From JADGRB01 sp036267635 (GTDB lineage: Bacteria > Myxococcota_A > Polyangia > Fen-1088), in the NCBI GenBank assembly GCA_036267635.1, contig DATAVR010000089.1, positions 73,140-137,139 of the forward strand: 64,000 nucleotides of DNA, given 5' to 3'. Of this stretch, positions 38,906 through 47,931 are shown in pieces (the first letter of the stretch is position 1; every line of letters begins with the position of its first letter). Under the pieces are notes generated by a model that was given only the letters and a program-made list of their open reading frames with translations, was not told where the DNA came from and did not search any database. The position numbers and the translations under genes were made by a program.

Positions 38906-40359
38906 GGCTTGTGCTCGGACTGCGGCGCGAGCGGCCACCGCGTCGCGCGGTCGGCGACGACGTAGGCCATCGTCGCCATCGCCGCCACGTTTCGTCCCAG
39001 CGTCGCCGGATCGATCTTCTCCAGCGTGTCGGCGACCGAATGGTGGACGTCGAAGTAGTGGGTGGGGTCGGAGAAGAGGCCCAAAAGGGGCACCCCTGCC
39101 GGACGCAAGTGCGAGATGTCCGCGCCCGAGAATCCGGTGTCGATCGACGTCGCGCCGAGCGGCGCCACCAGCGCGACGAGGCCACGTAGGTCCGTGACCG
39201 CCTCGGGCGCGGCGTCGATTCGGAAGCCGAGCGGCGTGCCGGCGCCGATGTCGGTCTCGAACGCGGCCACGTGCCGGGAGAGCTCCTGGGCGTGCGCCTC
39301 GGCGTAGGTCTTGCCGCCCTGGGCCCCCTCCTCTTCGGAGGTGAAGAGCACCGCCCGGATCGTGCGGCGCGGAATCAGGCCGAGCCGCCGCAGCGTCGCC
39401 AGCGACTCCATGACGATCGCGCAGCCGGCGCCGTCGTCCTGCGCCCCTTCGCCGACGTCCCAGGAATCGATGTGGGCGCCGATGACGACGATCTCTTCGG
39501 GGTGCTCGCGGCCGCGCAGCTCCGCCAGGACATTGAATGACGGCGCGTCGGGCAGCGGCCCGTCCTCCAGCACCAGGTGGACGTTGACCGGCGCGCCGCG
39601 CGCCACCAGCCGCGCCAGCAGCTCGGCGTCCTCGACCGACACCGCCGCCGCCGGGATCTGCGGCCCCGGTCCGTAGTGCATCTGACCCGCGTGTGGCGCG
39701 CCCAAGCTGGCCGAGGCGAGCGAGCGCACCAGCGTCGCGACCGCGCCGAGCGCCGCCGCGCGCGTCGGCCCCTCGGTTCGGGTGGGCACCAGCTCCCCGT
39801 AGCCGGCCGCGGCGTTCGGCACCGCCGGGGGCATGCGGAAGGGACGATTGAAGAGCACGATCTTTCCGCGCGCCGCCGGGCCCAGCTTGGCCAGCTCCTC
39901 GAGCGACGAGACGACCGCGACCTCGGCGGTGAGGCCGCCCGGCGGTGTCGCCACGCTGCCGCCGAGCCCGAGGATCGCCAGCCGGCGCGACTCGGAGCCG
40001 CCGACGATCTCGGCCGACTCCTTGCCACGTTCCCAGATCGGCACCCGCACCGGATCGAGCGCCACGTTCTCCTGCCCGTCGGCGACGAAGGTGTCGTGCG
40101 CCCAGACGATCGCTTTTTCCAGCGCGGGCGAGCCGGTCTTCCGTGGCCCGAACAGATCCGCCAGCGCCGCCACCCGCCGGTAGGCCGCCTCGCCCGTCCG
40201 CGTGGCGTCGGCGATCCGCGCGGCGGCGGCCCGGTAGTTGGCGAGGTCGGCGGGCGGTGTGGTCGTCCCCGTCGTCGGCTCCGGCCGATGGCAACCGAGC
40301 GCGCCGGCGGTGATCAAGAGGACGGCGGCGCCGACGGTTCGATGCGAGACGGGATCCAC
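38902..40359 (-). CDS. M28-family zinc aminopeptidase-like lipoprotein
   Basis: A 485-residue protein from GTG 40359 with lipoprotein signal HRTVGAAVLLITAGALGC. A PA-like insert (EVAVVSSLEELAKLGPAARG) precedes the M28 core. Metal ligands: GAHIDSWDVGEGAQDDGAG (His and Asp), TSEEEGAQGG (Glu), ETDIGAGTP (Asp), and HYFDVHHSVADT (His). It resembles carboxypeptidase Q-like dipeptidases and should hydrolyse short peptides in the envelope. It is followed without a gap by the DUF1624 gene. It is divergent from a lipoprotein gene; their upstream regions include the 15-bp repeats. Confidence 0.88.
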   Translation of the reverse strand: MDPVSHRTVGAAVLLITAGALGCHRPEPTTGTTTPPADLANYRAAAARIADATRTGEAAYRRVAALADLFGPRKTGSPALEKAIVWAHDTFVADGQENVALDPVRVPIWERGKESAEIVGGSESRRLAILGLGGSVATPPGGLTAEVAVVSSLEELAKLGPAARGKIVLFNRPFRMPPAVPNAAAGYGELVPTRTEGPTRAAALGAVATLVRSLASASLGAPHAGQMHYGPGPQIPAAAVSVEDAELLARLVARGAPVNVHLVLEDGPLPDAPSFNVLAELRGREHPEEIVVIGAHIDSWDVGEGAQDDGAGCAIVMESLATLRRLGLIPRRTIRAVLFTSEEEGAQGGKTYAEAHAQELSRHVAAFETDIGAGTPLGFRIDAAPEAVTDLRGLVALVAPLGATSIDTGFSGADISHLRPAGVPLLGLFSDPTHYFDVHHSVADTLEKIDPATLGRNVAAMATMAYVVADRATRWPLAPQSEHKP

Positions 40360-40451
40360 GATGGGAGAACCATACGGGCGATCGCCTTCGGCTGAAAGAT
40401 GCCGCCAGATCCGGCTTGCCCCGGCGATCGGGGAGGGTGCACCATCGCGGG

Positions 40452-41210
40452 ATGACGTCGAGACATTTTCGAGTGGGCGCTGTTCGAGTGGGCGCTGTTC
40501 GAGCGGGCGCTGTTCGAGCGGGCGCTGTCGGGTCGGTGTTGTTGCTTTGTGCGTTGACACTGGGCGGCTGCGGCCCGTCGATCGATCCGGCGGCCAAGGC
40601 CGACATCGACGGCCGGGTGGCGGCGCTGCAGTCAGGGGGCAGAACGCTCCCCGCGCCGCAGTCGTTCGAACCCATGCCGCTCGCCGCCGGGCAGTGGTCC
40701 CAGTACAAGATGATCGACGACAAGGGGCTGCCGTCGTTCCTGACCTACAAGGTCCTCGGGGAGGAGGGGGGCGCCTTCTGGATCGAGACGCTGCACGAGA
40801 GCTACACCGGGCGGACGGCGCAGAAGCTGCTCATCGCCTTCGGCAGCCGGACCGATCCCAGCCAGATCGAAATTCGCGCCGTCGTCACCCTCGACCGACG
40901 CGGCACCGTCAACCCGATGCCGCCGACGATGATGCCCCTCATGCAGTCGATGCTCAAAGGCGTCGTTTCGTCGCTGGTGATCTACTGGCAGGGTTTGCCG
41001 CAGGAGTCGGCCACCGTGCCGGCCGGCCGCTTCGAGGGCTGCTACCACGCCCGCAACGAGGCGCAGTGGGGCCCCTGGACGAGCATGACCGATTCCTGGC
41101 GGCACCCGGCGGTTCCGCTCTCCGGCGTGGTCCGCAGCCAGGGGGTCGACCGCCCGTTCACGATGGAGCTGGTCGCCTTCGGAACGACCGGCGCGACGCC
41201 CGACTTCTAG
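40452..41210 (+). CDS. Lipoprotein with repeat-expanded signal peptide
   Basis: A 252-residue protein. Its n-region is a repeat, VGAVRVGAVRAGAVRAGAVG, then the hydrophobic core SVLLLCALTLGGC. The mature domain (SQYKMIDDKGLPSFLTYKVL; GAFWIETLHESYTGRTAQ; GRFEGCYHARNEAQWG) is a lipocalin-like beta sheet. Four 15-bp units encode the odd n-region. It is divergent from the M28 gene. No family recognised; ATG 40452 is the first start in the frame compatible with the signal. Confidence 0.65.
   Translation: MTSRHFRVGAVRVGAVRAGAVRAGAVGSVLLLCALTLGGCGPSIDPAAKADIDGRVAALQSGGRTLPAPQSFEPMPLAAGQWSQYKMIDDKGLPSFLTYKVLGEEGGAFWIETLHESYTGRTAQKLLIAFGSRTDPSQIEIRAVVTLDRRGTVNPMPPTMMPLMQSMLKGVVSSLVIYWQGLPQESATVPAGRFEGCYHARNEAQWGPWTSMTDSWRHPAVPLSGVVRSQGVDRPFTMELVAFGTTGATPDF
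40471..40530. repeat. 15-bp tandem repeat, four copies
   Basis: Units gagtgggcgctgttc (x2) and gagcgggcgctgttc (with one final change) tile 40471-40530 and encode the VGAVR repeats of a signal peptide. Confidence 0.92.
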
Positions 41211-41303
41211 CCAAGAGGCGCGGCCGGCGCCGGTCCGCCCTGCGCACTTCGGTGGCTCTGCGCTCTTCCGCTGGCGCAGATGGGCGCCACCTTGTCTGGA
41301 ACC

Positions 41304-41750
41304 ATGGGCCGCCGCCCGCTGTTCGTGCCTGCGCTCGCCTTCGCCGTCGTCGTTGCCGCCTGCTCGAGCAGCGGAAGCCCGGCGATAGACGCCGCGCTGG
41401 TCACCGGCCCTTCGGGTACGACCTCCACGACGAACGGCGCGGGCGGAGCTCCGGCCGGCGGCAGCACGGGCGGCTCAGCCGGTGGAGCTGCGGGCGGCCG
41501 CGGCGCGGGCGGCGCGTCGTCGAACGGCGGCAGCGCGGGCCAGGCGAGCGGCGCGGGCGGACGTCTGGGGATGGCCGGAGCATTCGGCGGGGGAGGGAGC
41601 GGCTCGGGCGGGTTCACTGCGCTCGGAGCGGGCGGTTCGGCCTTCTGTGCTGGAGGCGGGGCCAGCTGCGAGGCGCTCCCTTGCTGCGGCTCGTTTCATT
41701 GCTGCAGCAGCGCGACCACCCGCACCTGCGAGTCGGTCTGCCCGAACTGA
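41304..41750 (+). CDS. Gly-rich lipoprotein with knottin-like Cys tail
   Basis: A 148-residue protein: MGRRPLFVPALAFAVVVAACSSS is a lipoprotein signal. A Gly/Ala/Ser linker (STGGSAGGAAGG type) occupies about residues 35-115. The end AFCAGGGASCEALPCCGSFH-CCSSATTRTCESVCPN contains eight cysteines spaced C-x6-C-x4-CC-x4-CC-x7-C-x3-C, close to the inhibitor-cystine-knot pattern. A small disulfide-rich domain on a flexible stalk would be displayed at the surface. ATG 41304 is chosen because the upstream start adds only eight residues without a charged n-region. Function unknown. Confidence 0.6.
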   Translation: MGRRPLFVPALAFAVVVAACSSSGSPAIDAALVTGPSGTTSTTNGAGGAPAGGSTGGSAGGAAGGRGAGGASSNGGSAGQASGAGGRLGMAGAFGGGGSGSGGFTALGAGGSAFCAGGGASCEALPCCGSFHCCSSATTRTCESVCPN

Positions 41751-41804
41751 CCTCGGTCGTTTCCCCACCGATTCGGTCTCGCGCCAAGTATCCTTTGCGG
41801 CCGC

Positions 41805-43424
41805 GTGATTCGCCTCGACCAGATCAGCAAGCAGCACGGACCGCAGATCCTCTTCGTCGACGCCTCGGCGGCGCTGTTTCGCGGCGAGAAGATCGGGCTC
41901 GTCGGACCCAACGGCGCCGGCAAGTCGACCATCTTTCGGATGATCATGCGCGAGGAGTCGCCCGACGACGGCCAGGTCTCGGTGGAGAAGAACATCAGCA
42001 TCGGCTACTTCAGCCAGGACGTCGGCGAGATGAAGGGGCGGCCGGTCGTCGCCGAGGTGATGGCGGGCGCCGGCGCGGTGTCGGTGGTCGCCGCCGAGCT
42101 GAAGACGCTGGAGGACGCGCTGGCCGATCCAACCCGCGCCGACGAGCTGGACAAGATCCTCGCCCGCTTCGGCGAGGTGCAGGCGCGCTTCGACGAGCTC
42201 GGCGGCTACGCGCTGGAAGCGCGGGCGCGCGAGATCCTGGCTGGCCTCGGGTTCTCGCAGGAGGTCATGGACGGCGACGTCGGCAACCTCTCGGGCGGCT
42301 GGAAGATGCGGGTGGCGCTGGCGCGAATTCTGCTCATGCGCCCCGACGCCATGCTGCTCGACGAGCCGTCCAACCACCTGGACCTGGAGTCGCTCATCTG
42401 GCTGGAGGGGTTCCTCAAGGGATACGAAGGCGCGCTCTTGATGACCTCGCACGATCGCGAGTTCCTCAACCGGATCGTGGGGCGGATCATCGAGATCGAC
42501 GGCGGCGTGCTGACCAGCTTCTCGGGCAACCACGACTTTTACGAGAAGCAGCGGGCGCAGAACGAGGTGCAGGCCCAGGCGGCCTTCGATCGGCAGCAGG
42601 CCATGCTGGCCAAGGAGATGCGCTTCATCGAGCGCTTCAAGGCGCAGGCGGCCAAGGCGTCGCAGGTCCAGTCGAGGGTGAAGAAGCTCGACAAGATAGA
42701 AAAGGTCGAGCCGCCCAAGCGGCGGAAGGCCCTGGCCTTCGAGTTCCCCCCCTGCGCGCGCTCGGGGGAGGACGTGGTCAAGATCGCCGGCGTGCACAAG
42801 CGCTACGGCTCGCGCGTCGTTTACCAGGGGCTGGACCTGGCGATTCGCCGCAAGGAGCGCTGGGCGATCATGGGGGTGAACGGCGCCGGCAAGTCGACGC
42901 TGCTCAAGCTGATCGCCGGTGAGACGGCCCCCGACGACGGGAGCGTCAACGTCGGGCCGAGCGTGAAGCTCGGCTACTTCGCGCAGCACGCGATGGACAT
43001 CCTCGATCCCGAAAAGACGGTCTACGGGTCGCTGGAGGAGGCGTTCCCGCTGGCCAGCGTCGGCGCGCTCAAGACGCTGGCCGGCTGCTTCGGGTTCTCC
43101 GGTGACGACGTCGACAAGAGCTGCCGCATCCTCTCGGGCGGCGAGAAGGCGCGCCTGGTGCTGGCGCGCATCCTCTACGCGCGGCCGAACTTCCTGGTGC
43201 TCGACGAGCCGACGAACCACCTCGACATCGCCACCAAGGACATGATCGTCCGCTCGCTCGGCGACTACGACGGCACGATGCTGTTCGTGTCGCACGATCG
43301 CCAGTTCCTGGCCAAGCTGTCGAACCGCGTCCTCGAGCTCGGCCCCGACGGCCCGACGCTCTACGGCGGCGGCTACCTCGAATACGTCGCGCGCAGCGGC
43401 CACGAGGCGCCGGGGCTGCGCTGA
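41805..43424 (+). CDS. ABC-F family ATPase
   Basis: A 539-residue cytoplasmic protein with two ABC domains. First: GLVGPNGAGKSTIF (Walker A), LSGGWKMRVALARIL (signature), AMLLDEPSNHLD (Walker B), TSHDREF. Second: IMGVNGAGKSTLLKLI, LSGGEKARLVLARIL, FLVLDEPTNHLD, VSHDRQFL. The linker has a charged helix (KAQAAKASQVQSRVKKLDK). No membrane helices. ABC-F proteins bind the ribosome E site and relieve stalls or give antibiotic resistance. GTG 41805 gives VIRLDQISKQHG, the usual start. Confidence 0.92.
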   Translation: MIRLDQISKQHGPQILFVDASAALFRGEKIGLVGPNGAGKSTIFRMIMREESPDDGQVSVEKNISIGYFSQDVGEMKGRPVVAEVMAGAGAVSVVAAELKTLEDALADPTRADELDKILARFGEVQARFDELGGYALEARAREILAGLGFSQEVMDGDVGNLSGGWKMRVALARILLMRPDAMLLDEPSNHLDLESLIWLEGFLKGYEGALLMTSHDREFLNRIVGRIIEIDGGVLTSFSGNHDFYEKQRAQNEVQAQAAFDRQQAMLAKEMRFIERFKAQAAKASQVQSRVKKLDKIEKVEPPKRRKALAFEFPPCARSGEDVVKIAGVHKRYGSRVVYQGLDLAIRRKERWAIMGVNGAGKSTLLKLIAGETAPDDGSVNVGPSVKLGYFAQHAMDILDPEKTVYGSLEEAFPLASVGALKTLAGCFGFSGDDVDKSCRILSGGEKARLVLARILYARPNFLVLDEPTNHLDIATKDMIVRSLGDYDGTMLFVSHDRQFLAKLSNRVLELGPDGPTLYGGGYLEYVARSGHEAPGLR

Positions 43425-43464
43425 TTGCTCCGCGCCTAGGCGCGAGTCGGACTATTGTTCGGCC

Positions 43465-44157
43465 ATGCCACTCACCGCCGTTGCAGTCGATCTGTGGTCG
43501 CACGTCCACCGCCAGCGACTTCCGGGCGGCGCGATCATGCAGGCGCGGATGAACGTCGTCCGGCTGGGCGACGGCGCCCTGCTGGTCCATTCACCGACAC
43601 CGGTCGACGATTCGTTGGCTGCCGAGATCGCGGCGCTGGGCGACGTGGGATACGTCGTCGCGCCCAACTGCTTTCACCACCTGCACGTCACACCGTTCCT
43701 GACGCGCTTCCCGGGTGCCAAGGTCTACGGTGCGCCTGGGCTGGCGCAGAAGCGCCCGGACCTGACGCTGGCGGGCACGTTGGACGATGGGGCCGCGGTG
43801 CCCTGGGCGGGTCTCCTCGACCAGATCGCGCTCGGGGGCGCGCCCAAGCTGAACGAGGTGGTCTTCCTTCACCGTGCCTCGCGCTCTCTGCTGGTGACCG
43901 ATCTCCTTTTCAACGTCACCGCGCCGGACAACTGGGCGACCGGGCTGGTCTTGCGGCTCATGGGGACCTACAAACGCCTGGGTCCCAACCGCCTCTTGCG
44001 GTGGCGGCTGACCAAGGATCGGCGCGCGCTCAAGGCCAGCGTCGAACGGATGTTGGCCTGGGACTTCGTGCGCGTGCTTCCGGGGCACGGCGAGGTGTTC
44101 GAGTCGCCCGAGGCGCGCGAGCGGGCGCGCGCCGCACTTGGCTGGGTCCTCGCCTGA
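43465..44157 (+). CDS. DUF4336 (metallo-beta-lactamase-like) protein
   Basis: A 230-residue protein: VDLWSHVHRQRLPGGAIMQA opening, then NVVRLGDGALLVHSPTPVDD, PNCFHHLHVTPFL, and VLPGHGEVFES. The sequence is a DUF4336 protein, related to metallo-beta-lactamase fold hydrolases; His residues in CFHHLH and GHGE may bind metal. Its stop overlaps the ligase start by one base (TGATG), so it is translated with the ligase. Whether it acts on nucleic acid or a small metabolite is unknown. Confidence 0.8.
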   Translation: MPLTAVAVDLWSHVHRQRLPGGAIMQARMNVVRLGDGALLVHSPTPVDDSLAAEIAALGDVGYVVAPNCFHHLHVTPFLTRFPGAKVYGAPGLAQKRPDLTLAGTLDDGAAVPWAGLLDQIALGGAPKLNEVVFLHRASRSLLVTDLLFNVTAPDNWATGLVLRLMGTYKRLGPNRLLRWRLTKDRRALKASVERMLAWDFVRVLPGHGEVFESPEARERARAALGWVLA

Positions 44158-45242
44158 TGACGCTCCCGGTCCCGCCGCCGGTCTTGCCGATGCTCTCCAA
44201 GCGGATCGCGGAGCTTCCGGAGGGGGACGGCTGGATCTTCGAGCCCAAGTGGGACGGCTTTCGGGCGCTCATCTTCCGCGACGGCGACGAGCTGACGATC
44301 CAGAGCCGCGACGACAAGACGCTCAATCGCTATTTCCCCGAGCTGGTCGCGACGCTGAAGGCGCAGCTTCCCGCGCGCTGCGTGCTCGACGGCGAGATCG
44401 TGCTCGTGCGCGGCTCGGGGCTCGACTTCGAGATGCTGCAGCAGCGCATTCATCCGGCCGCCTCGCGGGTGAAGCTGCTGGCGGCGGAGATCCCGGTCTC
44501 GATCGTCTTCTTCGATCTGCTGTGCGACGGCGATCGCGATCTGCGCGGCGTCCCGTTTCGCGAGCGGCGGGCGCTGCTCGAGGCGCGGCTCGGGGACGCG
44601 CAGCCGCCGATTCACCTCACGCCCGCCACCACCGACCGCGCCGTGGCCGGCGACTGGTTCAAGCGCTTCGAGGGCGCCGGGCTCGACGGCGTGATGGCCA
44701 AGCCGGCCGCCGGCCTCTACGAGTCGAACAAGCGCGTGATGTTCAAGGTCAAGCACGAGCGCGAGTGCGATTGCGTGGTGGCCGGGTTTCGCTGGCACGC
44801 CAAAGGCGAAAAGACCGCTGTCGGGTCGTTGCTGCTCGGCCTCTACGACGACGACGGCAAGCTGCAACATGTCGGCGTCGCCGCCAGCTTCACGGCCGCC
44901 AAGCGGATCGAGCTGGTCGACCTGTTGGCCCCTTATCGCCAGCGCGCCGTCGCCGACCATCCGTGGAAGGAGTGGGCGATGGCGCAACAGCTGGAGGGGG
45001 AGGGCCACCGCGTCCCCGGCGTGAAGAGCCGCTGGAGCCAGGGAAAGGACCTGTCGTGGGAGCCGCTCCGCGCCGAGCTGGTCGCCGAGGTCGCCTACGA
45101 GCACATGCAAGGGTCGCGCTTCCGCCACACGGCGCACTTCCGCCGCTGGCGCCCCGACAAGAACCCGCGCGACTGTACCTACGAGCAGCTGGAGGTCGTC
45201 GCCCCCCACGAGCTGGCCGCCATCTTCGCCGCCGGCCGCTGA
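44157..45242 (+). CDS. ATP-dependent DNA ligase (LigC-like)
   Basis: A 361-residue enzyme. Motif I EPKWDGFRALIF holds the adenylated Lys (about residue 31), then IQSRDDKTLNRYFPEL, motif III (LDGEIVLV), motif IIIa (IVFFDLL), motif IV (LDGVMAKP), motif V (VMFKVKHERECDCVVAG). A C-terminal OB-fold follows (VGSLLLGLYDDDGKLQHVG). Single-domain ATP ligases of this type act in end joining or break repair, and the window also carries a LigD-type polymerase domain in a separate gene. No Ku gene is seen. Confidence 0.9.
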   Translation: MTLPVPPPVLPMLSKRIAELPEGDGWIFEPKWDGFRALIFRDGDELTIQSRDDKTLNRYFPELVATLKAQLPARCVLDGEIVLVRGSGLDFEMLQQRIHPAASRVKLLAAEIPVSIVFFDLLCDGDRDLRGVPFRERRALLEARLGDAQPPIHLTPATTDRAVAGDWFKRFEGAGLDGVMAKPAAGLYESNKRVMFKVKHERECDCVVAGFRWHAKGEKTAVGSLLLGLYDDDGKLQHVGVAASFTAAKRIELVDLLAPYRQRAVADHPWKEWAMAQQLEGEGHRVPGVKSRWSQGKDLSWEPLRAELVAEVAYEHMQGSRFRHTAHFRRWRPDKNPRDCTYEQLEVVAPHELAAIFAAGR

Positions 45243-45322
45243 ACAAATCGACGGTGACACCGGTCACCACGTGCCGTTATTTCGACCAACCTCGGCCGTC
45301 GCGGCACTAACCGGATGGACCG

Positions 45323-45796
45323 ATGGAAGATCAACGGGCGGCGTTCACGGACGGTGCCGTCGACCAGCCGTTCTCGGAGCTGATCCGCGAATGGTTGGAC
45401 GAGGGTGATCGACAGAGCGAGAGCGTGGGCCAGGTATCGACGGCGTCGTCGCCCGGAGCCGAGGCGCCGCTGCGACAACGTCTGCAGCGGTTGTGGGCGG
45501 GGATCGATCGCCATCGAGTCCTGGTCCTCGCCGTTGTCGGCCTGCTTCCGCTCGCGCTGTTCACGGTCACGCATCGCGCGGCCTCGAGCGTCTCGACGAC
45601 GACGCGCGTGCCGCTCGCGGTCAGCGTTCCGCTCGCGGTGTCGACGACGGTGAGCGCTCCGCTCCCGGTGAATGCCGCGGAATCGCGTCTGCGGGTGGTC
45701 CCCCCGCCGCGGGCGGCGTCAGTCAGGCTTCCGGAGCACCGAGCGGAAAAGCGCCGGGGTCATCCCCATCGTTCGGTCGCGCACCGGCCGCGCTGA
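45323..45796 (+). CDS. Single-TM hypothetical protein
   Basis: A 157-residue protein with an N-terminal soluble part, one membrane helix (HRVLVLAVVGLLPLALFTVT) and a Val/Pro/Ser-rich, Arg-ending tail. No motif found. It lies between the ligase gene and the convergent roadblock gene, 24 bases away. The repetitive tail (PLAVSVPLAVSTTVSAPLPV) is unusual. Reality is plausible because of the long frame and good hydrophobic core. Confidence 0.4.
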   Translation: MEDQRAAFTDGAVDQPFSELIREWLDEGDRQSESVGQVSTASSPGAEAPLRQRLQRLWAGIDRHRVLVLAVVGLLPLALFTVTHRAASSVSTTTRVPLAVSVPLAVSTTVSAPLPVNAAESRLRVVPPPRAASVRLPEHRAEKRRGHPHRSVAHRPR

Positions 45797-45819
45797 GCCG
45801 CCCGAGCCCTCCGTCGCGC

Positions 45820-46344
45820 CTACCCCGCCGATCGGTCGCGGAATCTCCGCATGCCGGGGTACGACGCCCGCGTCGGCGAGGGCACGGCAGCGCTCTCGCT
45901 GGGCGCGGTCTGCTCCGCTGTCCTCTCGACGGCCGGAGCGGGGCGCATGGCCGCCTGAACCTGCGCGACAGCGGCGGAAATACGGCGGCAGACCAGGTTG
46001 ACGGCCATCCGCAGCGCCGGCATGTTCACGCGCCCCGTGACGACGACGCAGAGCAGGCCGCCCGAAACCCATTTCAGGTAGACGCGGTGGTCGCCGTAGC
46101 GAACGAGCGCCATGTCCAGCTCGTCGCCGACCGCGGCGAAGGCCTCGCCCATCCGGAGCAGTCGGCTGCCCGCTTCGCTGAGCACGCTGTCCTCGAAGAG
46201 CGCGGGGATCTCCCGCGCGAGCAGACGGCCACCTTCGGCGCAAACGAAGCTGCCGGCGACCCCGCCCACGTCCCTCAGCGTGGCGAGGCTGCTGCGAATC
46301 CCCTCGGTGAGCTCCTGAAGCTCGGCATCGGTCGCGGCGTTCAA
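45820..46344 (-). CDS. Roadblock/LC7-type protein coupled to amt
   Basis: A 174-residue protein. The core GVAGSFVCAEGGRLLAREIP ... FEDSVLSEAGSRLLRMGEAF, YGDHRVYLKWVSGGLLCVVV and VNLVCRRISAAVAQV has the alternating pattern of roadblock/LC7 domains, which regulate small GTPases (MglA/MglB in myxobacteria). TTG 46344 overlaps the amt stop (TTGA). The C-terminal 50 residues are Pro/Ser-rich. It may link ammonium transport to a GTPase or polarity system; this is inference. Confidence 0.65.
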   Translation of the reverse strand: MNAATDAELQELTEGIRSSLATLRDVGGVAGSFVCAEGGRLLAREIPALFEDSVLSEAGSRLLRMGEAFAAVGDELDMALVRYGDHRVYLKWVSGGLLCVVVTGRVNMPALRMAVNLVCRRISAAVAQVQAAMRPAPAVERTAEQTAPSESAAVPSPTRASYPGMRRFRDRSAG

Positions 46345-47759
46345 AGCTTGGCCACCGAGTCGGGCATGGCTTCGGTGCTGTATCCCTCCATCCCCATCTC
46401 GGGGACGTCGAGGCCGAGCTGTTCCGTCTCGCTCGAGACGCGGTTGCCGGCCAGCGCCCCCGCCACCTTGAGCGCCAGGTAGGTGACGAACCCGACCCAC
46501 AAGACGTTGGCGATGAGGCCCACGCATTCGGCGAGAAACTGCGAGGGGTCACCGTAGAAGAGCCCCCGGACCGGCCCGGGGACGCCGTTCCACCCGTCGC
46601 CGTAGCGGCCGTCGGCGAACAGGCCGAGCGAGAGAATTCCCCAGGCGCCGCAGACTCCGTGCACCGACGACGCGCCCACCGGGTCGTCGATCTTGAGCAC
46701 GTTCTCGATGAACATCGCGGAGACGACGACCAGGACCCCCGCCACCAGGCCGATGAAGATGGCTATCGGCGCGGTCACGAAGGCGCAGGGCGCGGTGATG
46801 GCGACCAGTCCGGCCAGCATCCCGTTGCAGAGCATGCTGACGTCGGGCGTTCCGAACCGGAACATCATGTAGAGGTAAGCGCCGAAGGCGCCGGTGGCCG
46901 AAGCCAGCATGGTGTTCACGGCGATGACGGCGATGTGGGTGTCGGTGCCCGACAGGGTCGACCCGGGGTTGAACCCGAACCAACCGAACGCGAGGATGAA
47001 GGTCCCGAGCACCGCCATCGGAATGTTGTGACCGGGAATCGGGACGGCCTTCCCGCTGGCGGTGTACTTGCCGATGCGCGGGCCCATCATCTTGGCCCCG
47101 ACCAGCGCCGCCACGCCCCCGACCATGTGGACGACGGAGCTCCCGGCGAAGTCGACGTGGCCGTGGCCGAGGCCGAAGTTGTGCCCGAGCTGCGACAGCC
47201 AGCCGCCGCCCCAGACCCAGTTGGCGTAGATGGGATAGATGATGGTGGAGAGGATGAAGCTGAAGATCACGAACGAGGTGAACTTCCAGCGCTCGGCCAT
47301 GGCGCCCGTCGGGATGGTGGCGGCGGTGTCCATGAAGACCATCTGAAACAGGAAGAGGGCCGCCACCGGCGCGGTGTAAACGGCGGGCGAGAGGAAGAAG
47401 CCCCGCATCCCGAACAGACCGAAGGCCTTGCCGCCGATCTGGATGACCAGCTCGCTCGAGAGGGTTGCATCGTTGCTGAAGGTGGAGAGGGCGCCGACGC
47501 CGCCCATCTGGAGGGCGAACCCCATGGCCCAAAAACCGATGATCCCGATCGAGTAGACGAGGAAGTTCATCCCCATCGTGTGGGCGACGTTTTTCGCCCG
47601 GGTCAGGCCCGTCTCGACCAGCGCGAACCCGGCCTGCATGAACATGACGAGGAAGCCCGTCACCAGGGTCCAGACGATGTTCAACGCGGTCTGGCCGGAG
47701 AGCACCAGCTCACGCGTCTCTGCGAGGCCCTTGGCCAGATCAGCGACGTTTGCGTCCAC
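46341..47759 (-). CDS. amt: Ammonium transporter
   Basis: A 472-residue protein with 11 or more hydrophobic helices. Signature stretches are FVMFMQAGFALVETG-like (FMQAGFALVETGLTRAKN), the twin-His region HNFGLGHGHVDFAGSSVVHM, and PVGASSVHGVCGAWG with the second His. All pore residues look intact. Amt trimers conduct NH3/NH4+ and are usually blocked by GlnK; here a GlnK gene is absent and a roadblock-like gene follows with a one-base-class overlap (TTGA). Confidence 0.95.
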   Translation of the reverse strand: MDANVADLAKGLAETRELVLSGQTALNIVWTLVTGFLVMFMQAGFALVETGLTRAKNVAHTMGMNFLVYSIGIIGFWAMGFALQMGGVGALSTFSNDATLSSELVIQIGGKAFGLFGMRGFFLSPAVYTAPVAALFLFQMVFMDTAATIPTGAMAERWKFTSFVIFSFILSTIIYPIYANWVWGGGWLSQLGHNFGLGHGHVDFAGSSVVHMVGGVAALVGAKMMGPRIGKYTASGKAVPIPGHNIPMAVLGTFILAFGWFGFNPGSTLSGTDTHIAVIAVNTMLASATGAFGAYLYMMFRFGTPDVSMLCNGMLAGLVAITAPCAFVTAPIAIFIGLVAGVLVVVSAMFIENVLKIDDPVGASSVHGVCGAWGILSLGLFADGRYGDGWNGVPGPVRGLFYGDPSQFLAECVGLIANVLWVGFVTYLALKVAGALAGNRVSSETEQLGLDVPEMGMEGYSTEAMPDSVAKL

Positions 47760-47903
47760 GCGGGGCCCAGATTCTCAGAAGTCCGGTCAAGAGCTGGTTT
47801 CCAAGCCGCTCTTGTTGCGTTGCCTCCTGGTGGCGTTCTGATGGCTGGCGCGTGCCGCTGTGGTGACTCGACCGATCTGCGGCCGGTCGTTGCGGTCAGC
47901 TGC

Positions 47904-47931
47904 CGTCAGTCGTCAGTCGTCAGCCGTCAGC
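47904..47931. repeat. 7-bp tandem repeat, four copies
   Basis: CGTCAGT, CGTCAGT, CGTCAGC, CGTCAGC. It lies across the end of the LigD-type gene, just after its stop. Confidence 0.8.

Noticed and set aside
47904..47931. CGTCAGT/C repeats as iterons of a replication origin
   Set aside because: Only four copies of seven bases, no AT-rich segment and no replication gene nearby.
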